Part shown: positions 62,001 to 64,000 of the stretch, piece by piece
How the letters are laid out: every line of letters starts with the position of its first letter
Numbering within the stretch: the first letter of the stretch is position 1
IMG/VR virus record: IMGVR_UViG_3300018080_000116
Coordinates: 62,001 to 126,000 of that record
DNA from: a virus
Length of the DNA stretch: 64,000 nt
Direction: 5' to 3' (one strand)
Made by a program: the position numbers and the translations under genes
The notes under the pieces: model-generated
What the model saw: the letters and a program-made list of their open reading frames with translations, nothing else
What the model was told of the DNA's origin: nothing
Database searches by the model: none

Positions 62001-64000
62001 GATTGGAGAATTGCAGGCTAAGCTCCCAGCTTTAACACAGGTAATTCAAGCACTGGCACCCATGCTCACGACGTTCGCTGAGGAACTTGGGCCATTCGCT
62101 GGCGGTTGGTTCTGGTCACCACTGGATTCTATCGAATCTCAAACGGAAGAATTTGCCGAGAACTTCGGCAACATTGCACGCTTCATCAATGAAGGCGTCC
62201 TGGAACCACTCAAGCTTCTTCCAGAAGCCACAGAAATTGAAGCGTTGGCTGCCAGCGTGGAAGCTCTCGCCCAAGTATTCGGCGGACTAAGTGATGTGTT
62301 GGTTGCTTTGGCCGAGGCAACGGCTACGGTGGGTGAGACCGATTTGGGAAGCATGGATCTGGAAGGTGTAAAGGAAGCCTTGACGACTGTTGCTGGAATG
62401 AGCCCTGCACTGACTGCCGGTGGAGTAGAAGAAGCCGCTACTGGCGGCGCTGCTGGTGGTGCAGTAAAGATGGAGCCCGTTGAAAAATTTGCTGCTCTCG
62501 CCAAGGGCGGTACATTTGTTGCCAATGAACCCACAGCCTTGTTAGTCGGTGAAGCGGGACCAGAGCGAGTCATTGTTTCGCCACTCGAAGAAGCTGGTGT
62601 TGAAGCTCTACAATCTCAGATGGCACATGGCGGCACCGCAGGTGGTATAGCAAGCGGTCCTCCTGAAGTCAGCAGGGCAGCCATTGATGCCGAAGGCATC
62701 ATGGCTGCCTCCCAGCAGGCACAAACAGAAGTGGCCAATGCCCAAGCCAAGGCAAGGCACATCAACGAGAAGATCATGAATCAGATCTACTCAGAAGGCG
62801 TGACTCGCCACAGCGAAAACATGAAGACCAGGGCCAATGAAGCAAGGTCTGAAACGCTGCACAACGTCACTAAAACCAAAGATCACCTCGACAAATCTCT
62901 TGGAATGATGAAGGGCGGCATGACGGGCTTCTTTGAGAACATTGGTGGCTTCTTCCAGAACCTCAAAGACAACTTCTTTGGAGCATTTGGTGGCGATGAG
63001 GCCCAAAAGGCGATGCATGACGCCGAAGTGAATGCCATGAAGGAAGCCGAGGCATCCGGAAGGCTGCGTGACATCAAAGTGGCCAATGCCGCAGAAGAAG
63101 CGGGACTCAGTAAGGAAGCAGCCGCCGCACGAGCGGCAGAAGAAGCTGCGGCGAGAGAGTTGACTGACGAGCAAAAAACTGGTCTTGCTGGTGTCGAAAG
63201 CATGGCTGCAAAGCGACCACGAAAAGAAATGACGCCAGAAGAAGCAGTTCAAGAACACACCAGAATTCAAACCGAACAATCCCAACTAAGCACGGCTGAA
63301 GCCTCCCGTGCTCTGAGGGGCGGGGCTGGAAGCACAGATCTCGCTGACCTGCGAGCACAATATCGTGCTCCTCGAACAGGCTACAAGAGAAAGAGGTTCA
63401 CTGATCCAACTGCTGATGCCACAGTAGCAGCAGATGACAAAACTGTATGGACTGATAACCTACCGCCCGAACAAAGGGCGAGAATGGATGAGCGTGCTGT
63501 GTGGACTTCCGACATGTCGCCAGAACAGAAAGCACAATACATGCGGCGGCAAAGGAAGGGAGATGTCGTTGGCGGACAACCTCTGAGCGAGTGGACTGAT
63601 CCAACCGCCAACTTAAAGCCGGGCGAGAGTGTTTCCCCCGAACAGCAAGCGGCCTACTTCACAGACTTGACTCATGGAGTTCATAGTCGTTCTGGCAACA
63701 CACGAGTTGCACCGGGGGAATTTGACGCAGCGATGGCTGACATGACACCCGACTTTGGTGCCGAGCAAGCCAGACGACAAGCAACTGGCAAACCCACGAT
63801 GACGTTGGGCGCTGCAAGACATGAACAATTTGGCGTAGATTACGGTTCCACTTACGATCCCGGCTTGAATCGCAGAGCCGCCCGATACGAACAGAGTGGG
63901 ACAGGTGGCTCCCCAGTAGATAGATTGGATAGATGGGGCAGGGGCACCGACCGCAGTCAAATATGGGAAGGCATGGCCGCAGGCGGAAGCTTTGTTGCCC
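53041..64000 (+). CDS. giant tail tape-measure protein, 3' partial (at least 3653 codons)
   Basis: ATG at 53041 directly follows the previous stop; the frame stays open to the right edge. Layout: N-terminal coiled coil (residues 1-105); Gly-rich linker IGGGAGGGTGGGSG (about 207-220); helical region with tape-measure-type repeats of helices; six hydrophobic repeats of about 90 residues (nt 55960-57550, residues about 974-1500) with the recurring phrase G[VM]DA and LATPI; nineteen repeats of 78-88 residues (nt 57673-62338, residues about 1545-3100) with the core GW[FL]-x-WSPL-x-LEEAIPDL / GWFWSPLDSIE; then GGTFVANEPTALLVGEAGPERVIV (about 3156) as in other tape measures, a helical Ala/Glu region and a second GGSFVA at the edge. 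Tape-measure length sets tail length, so a very long tail (above roughly 540 nm at 1.5 A per residue) is expected if all of it is in the tail. Confidence 0.85.
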   Translation, partial: MAQLQDITGRLVTMEGELSEMTGVLRQMLAKQDMGAAIPYMEEEKTKNEERNTKLDEIRDIMQTLSDDFKEEMDNAEDYAAQIKEVVESLREAKGTAGEATPAAPTAAPTATMGFDNLVGSMSDVLGKDQAKIAKSLTTEEKLLTAIAASSRAIESQIRTLTSAATTKGSIHTQVDGSDVINVTNSLLEAQIKERSGKDIKVDVAQIGGGAGGGTGGGSGPGSVFPTDGDAAAAGETAGKTYREHFYKAGIFGTMAAALAGLIKKFSPIEHLFKGVVQDELEFMQNMRATAFEVEGISASTRGLQEEWQQTGRVVARTGMNLTEFQTQYVKNLRAGVISQKAALDVTKTGLHLSQMIGANHEQTSDTLMNWHKTMGMNQNQMAQFSRSLQDVARLTGVTGDNLMEAVKASEELVKNMRNAGQLTAAAAANLTSTMASAQKLGVAEGAQEIMKALTGTNALLQETSKETQTFLFNAGVHAGRFGDVWSGTISQTKAGMKDLAGGMKGFVESVMGQTMDDFDKLSKEEKAKLNFIVKNVTGKSIDEARRIIESIEEGAKTYGDRISDINKRLREETLTLEERKKLEEDRLAMQIGGGFEFLTAFDEAAKKGLDMSAAVQDAMANNEDLAASMGSMGLNIDMMGPTMALEKAALFTAERLKEAGGADFTPQIQRALDTGDTQAMREVLSDMSAAQQELAMDTKKGLDPMTEMAHNFNKLNETVRDFTGPALRYMSGMMMWLAVIAGGIGSVWTAALGFGELKKGLAGLFGMGGGAGDMMEGMDEAGIDDVFKAGLAKAGEYVPQSIKDMFGAGLGKAKDLIGAVIPGAFADSVADAGLDTVGDVVGDAVAGGVSDALTASTGSITTGLGSELADGMTSTLTAGLDDVGDHFTSTIVGNFDDALGGVNIEDVGLLDQAGDILGGGPEGGKAPSFDWGGIEKIGEELKKAAPTLIKAAIGLAIAAAAVVLLIKVLQAVGIGPKEAMEGAITIAVILGTVALIAGAVYASVHALKAASKMWGVIKASYKDMLIGAAVIGLMGPAIVLLATAIVFVCKEIMGAFGMDASTVAKTAIDIAAILGAAAAITIAAAAGVAAIMGVGAALGLLTGPQALAALAALGIGVAAILLAVPLLLTLAAGVVRIAQGVMSMMGVDAAVAVEVGKNVAALLGATALIIIGTAAGLAALWGIGKGIMAMFTGGLALKTLIELGVGIAAVLIAVPILLTIAAAVVKIAQGVLGMMGVDAGVAMEVAKNVGGLLIAAAGIITGVGLGLAALWGIGKGVLMLVSGPQFLATLLALGVGTAAVLLATPILLGIAAAVVKIAQGVLGAAGVDAATAAQVGEDVSALLKAAAGIVIGVGAGLAALYGMGWAMVTYLAGPQALVALGMMALGAVAVRLATPIMLGIAADVVNSAKEILKAEGMDAGAAAKVAEDVKGLLTATVKIVAGVASGIALLTGIGWALGLLSGPLALGLILSLAAGAAVVRLVTPMLIKFAASLLDICKAAAGAYVDPAESQKVVAAMDGMGKAAKAIANMLGAFVNDIVPLTQGWFLGWFGASPLDELDDAMPQVEATIDVLANFLGDLMRTMSAKFPDEGQLAGSIEIINSLGTMASSVADALGVAAEELPDLTDGWFLGWFGASPLDELAACIPQIKSSMDIMSKFLGEVMVDSLGNFPSMDNMTQGIEIIKNMGEMSTSISAALGEAAEKLPELTEGGWIPFFSSSPLEKLEEAIPALTDGFETVAKFMRAVIGVTHDVFSDPDQAKKDVELVTAIGTGATAVAQALTVCGNDLVELTEDTGWFGWGDSVIEQFDEARPALRDAFKSVARFMRDVITIAKAEMGDIENVQDAIDIVNGMGTMAGSIAKAFSVIGEDLVPMTEESGWGWWSEEALTKQLEDAIPDLEDAFGTVAGFLGTCAEAVMSEFPGEGEVKTATDLMTALGPMVDGVADAMKTTSFEMVPLAGWSGIENLEDAIPELRMSFRTISRFLGGIVETLKEQFPSPRDVQVATSLLENIGIMVESVAKALEATAFHLLPLIQDQRSWLGFWTIEGTSLMDKLVAAVPELQAGFTAVATFLGGIIRTLQQQFPAPRDVQVATLLMENLAKLTQSIALAMETAAWNLIPLTKDSLWIAFWTGKRDNSLLDRLQEALPELDKGLTAVLKFLGGIVRILQQQFPAPRDVQVASLLMHHLAILTVSIASAMRVAANQLIPLTQDTGWLWWWREAPLTDLEEAIPDLDKGLRAVIKFLGGIVDVLQESFPNPRDVQVATLLMENISKMTFAAAMALRYTAYDLLPLVQDRKWLFFWRDSSPLEELEEAIPDLQRGMHAVIKFLGGIIDVLKESFPNPRDVQVASLLLTHIGIMTAGAALTLREVAWNLLPLIQEPSWLFFWREKKSLLEKLQEAIPDLQAGMRAVFRFLGGIIDTLKAEFPEPRDVLVATNLMSNIATLTKGVSGTLGTVAEELIPLTQGRFLGWWGSTPLEDLEAAIPDLQEGFRTVMKFFNSLIGLMKEEYPDFSDVATAGVFLMFMADVAKGASTLLNVVAEELQPLTERRWFGFFDSKLAGLEEAIPTLEEGLGKVMRFIRDGVIEPLRGFARPNEIQPMVESMVATVEVVKNIPRFLEELVKAIEPLVGGYLWSPIDGIEAKVTEFAENFGKIAWFMLDAVITPLHLLPAPEEILAINHKLAAMCGVFAMIPVMLESFTKHLGELSSGYFWSPIDGIESQVEEFATNFYNIIKFMDTGIIIPLQILPPVEELYQVIGKLVGMSSVISTIPILLNTFTETLGGLTSGWFWSPLDSIESQSEEFAENFGNILHFMQTGIMDPLFEMPEADMYNAMVQKLTGMKNVIEAIPPVLASFTEGLAELTQGWFWSPLDSIEAQADEFAENFGDIIRFFEWGMIYPLMMLPSADAIGELHAKLPAMDMIIQSIPPMLASFTENLSKLTQGWFWSPLDSIEAQAEEFAENFGSIAMFFRVGMVYPLMLLPSAETIGELQAKLPALTQVIQALAPMLTTFAEELGPFAGGWFWSPLDSIESQTEEFAENFGNIARFINEGVLEPLKLLPEATEIEALAASVEALAQVFGGLSDVLVALAEATATVGETDLGSMDLEGVKEALTTVAGMSPALTAGGVEEAATGGAAGGAVKMEPVEKFAALAKGGTFVANEPTALLVGEAGPERVIVSPLEEAGVEALQSQMAHGGTAGGIASGPPEVSRAAIDAEGIMAASQQAQTEVANAQAKARHINEKIMNQIYSEGVTRHSENMKTRANEARSETLHNVTKTKDHLDKSLGMMKGGMTGFFENIGGFFQNLKDNFFGAFGGDEAQKAMHDAEVNAMKEAEASGRLRDIKVANAAEEAGLSKEAAAARAAEEAAARELTDEQKTGLAGVESMAAKRPRKEMTPEEAVQEHTRIQTEQSQLSTAEASRALRGGAGSTDLADLRAQYRAPRTGYKRKRFTDPTADATVAADDKTVWTDNLPPEQRARMDERAVWTSDMSPEQKAQYMRRQRKGDVVGGQPLSEWTDPTANLKPGESVSPEQQAAYFTDLTHGVHSRSGNTRVAPGEFDAAMADMTPDFGAEQARRQATGKPTMTLGAARHEQFGVDYGSTYDPGLNRRAARYEQSGTGGSPVDRLDRWGRGTDRSQIWEGMAAGGSFVA
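55960..57550 (+). repeat. six tandem 90-residue hydrophobic repeats in the tape measure
   Basis: The phrase G-[MV]-D-A (or GIG in the first unit) recurs at nt 55960, 56212, 56479, 56749, 57019 and 57289; the last three steps are exactly 270 bases. Each unit has two hydrophobic helices with LAALWGIG and LATPILLGIAAAVVKIAQG. Likely the membrane-interacting part of the tape measure. Confidence 0.75.
57673..62338 (+). repeat. nineteen tandem 78-88-residue repeats in the tape measure
   Basis: GW-type anchors at nt 57673, 57922, 58174, 58426, 58675, 58918, 59155, 59416, 59680, 59932, 60187, 60439, 60691, 60934, 61168, 61402, 61636, 61870 and 62104. Steps range 237-264 bases in the first fourteen and are exactly 234 (78 codons) for the last five. 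The last six units share a TTYGCCGAGAAYTTCGGC-like string, indicating recent tandem duplication. Confidence 0.8.

Noticed and set aside
1-64000. CRISPR array or insertion sequence
   Set aside because: No regularly spaced direct repeats of 25-40 bases and no transposase-like protein were seen. The periodic repeats found are 13-base iterons and coding repeats in the tape measure.

Overview
The window looks like part of a large tailed double-stranded DNA phage genome (or a large integrated element). The evidence is a giant tape-measure gene running off the right edge, a run of virion-type genes before it, many very small overlapping genes, densely packed strand-uniform operons, and typical phage accessory genes (ClpP-like protease, Hsp20, CsrA, CCA-adding enzyme, HAD/SAK phosphatase, GP88, DUF6011 and DUF5661 types). 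No terminase, portal or capsid gene was recognised here. The many classical twin-arginine leaders would suit a didermic host; a planctomycete-like host is only a guess, because such leaders are common there.

Layout. (1) 1-7302, rightward: one tightly coupled operon of about 22 small genes, mostly joined by ATGA or TAATG overlaps, with several membrane proteins, a lipoprotein, a winged-helix protein, a Cys-rich protein and a bactofilin-like beta-helix. (2) 7303-8439: a long non-coding segment full of perfect hairpins. (3) 8440-22735, rightward, GC-rich: about 29 genes organised as cassettes, many preceded by a near-identical promoter-like element (ACCGAACC, 17-18 nt, TATAAGGG) present 13 times, and separated by strong hairpins. 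An ArdC-like protein, several zinc-ribbon proteins and a tRNA-like gene lie here. (4) 22736-24793: mostly non-coding, lower GC, with a lone sulfotransferase gene and many short degenerate repeats. (5) 24794-49736, almost all leftward: methyltransferase, phosphatases, CsrA, GP88, glycosyltransferase-like genes, ClpP-like, histidine phosphatase, HAD, CCA enzyme, and at 29.3-39.7 kb a cluster of nine proteins that all start with a Tat-type leader. Hsp20 (44677) is one of two rightward genes inside this block, the other being a small tagged protein at 26323. (6) 49813-64000, rightward: probable virion genes ending in a tape-measure gene of at least 3653 codons with two tandem repeat families.

How the parts may work together. 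The first and third regions look like early or middle gene sets with unknown host-takeover roles; the promoter-like element could let one phage-specified factor switch on the whole third region. The fifth region mixes cell-envelope and signalling genes with nucleic-acid enzymes. Eight proteins, mostly near the virion genes, start with a short F-x-x-[WF]-[LMCV] tag that resembles the T4 capsid-targeting sequence, which hints at co-packaging. These roles are inferences; most proteins here have no family I can name.
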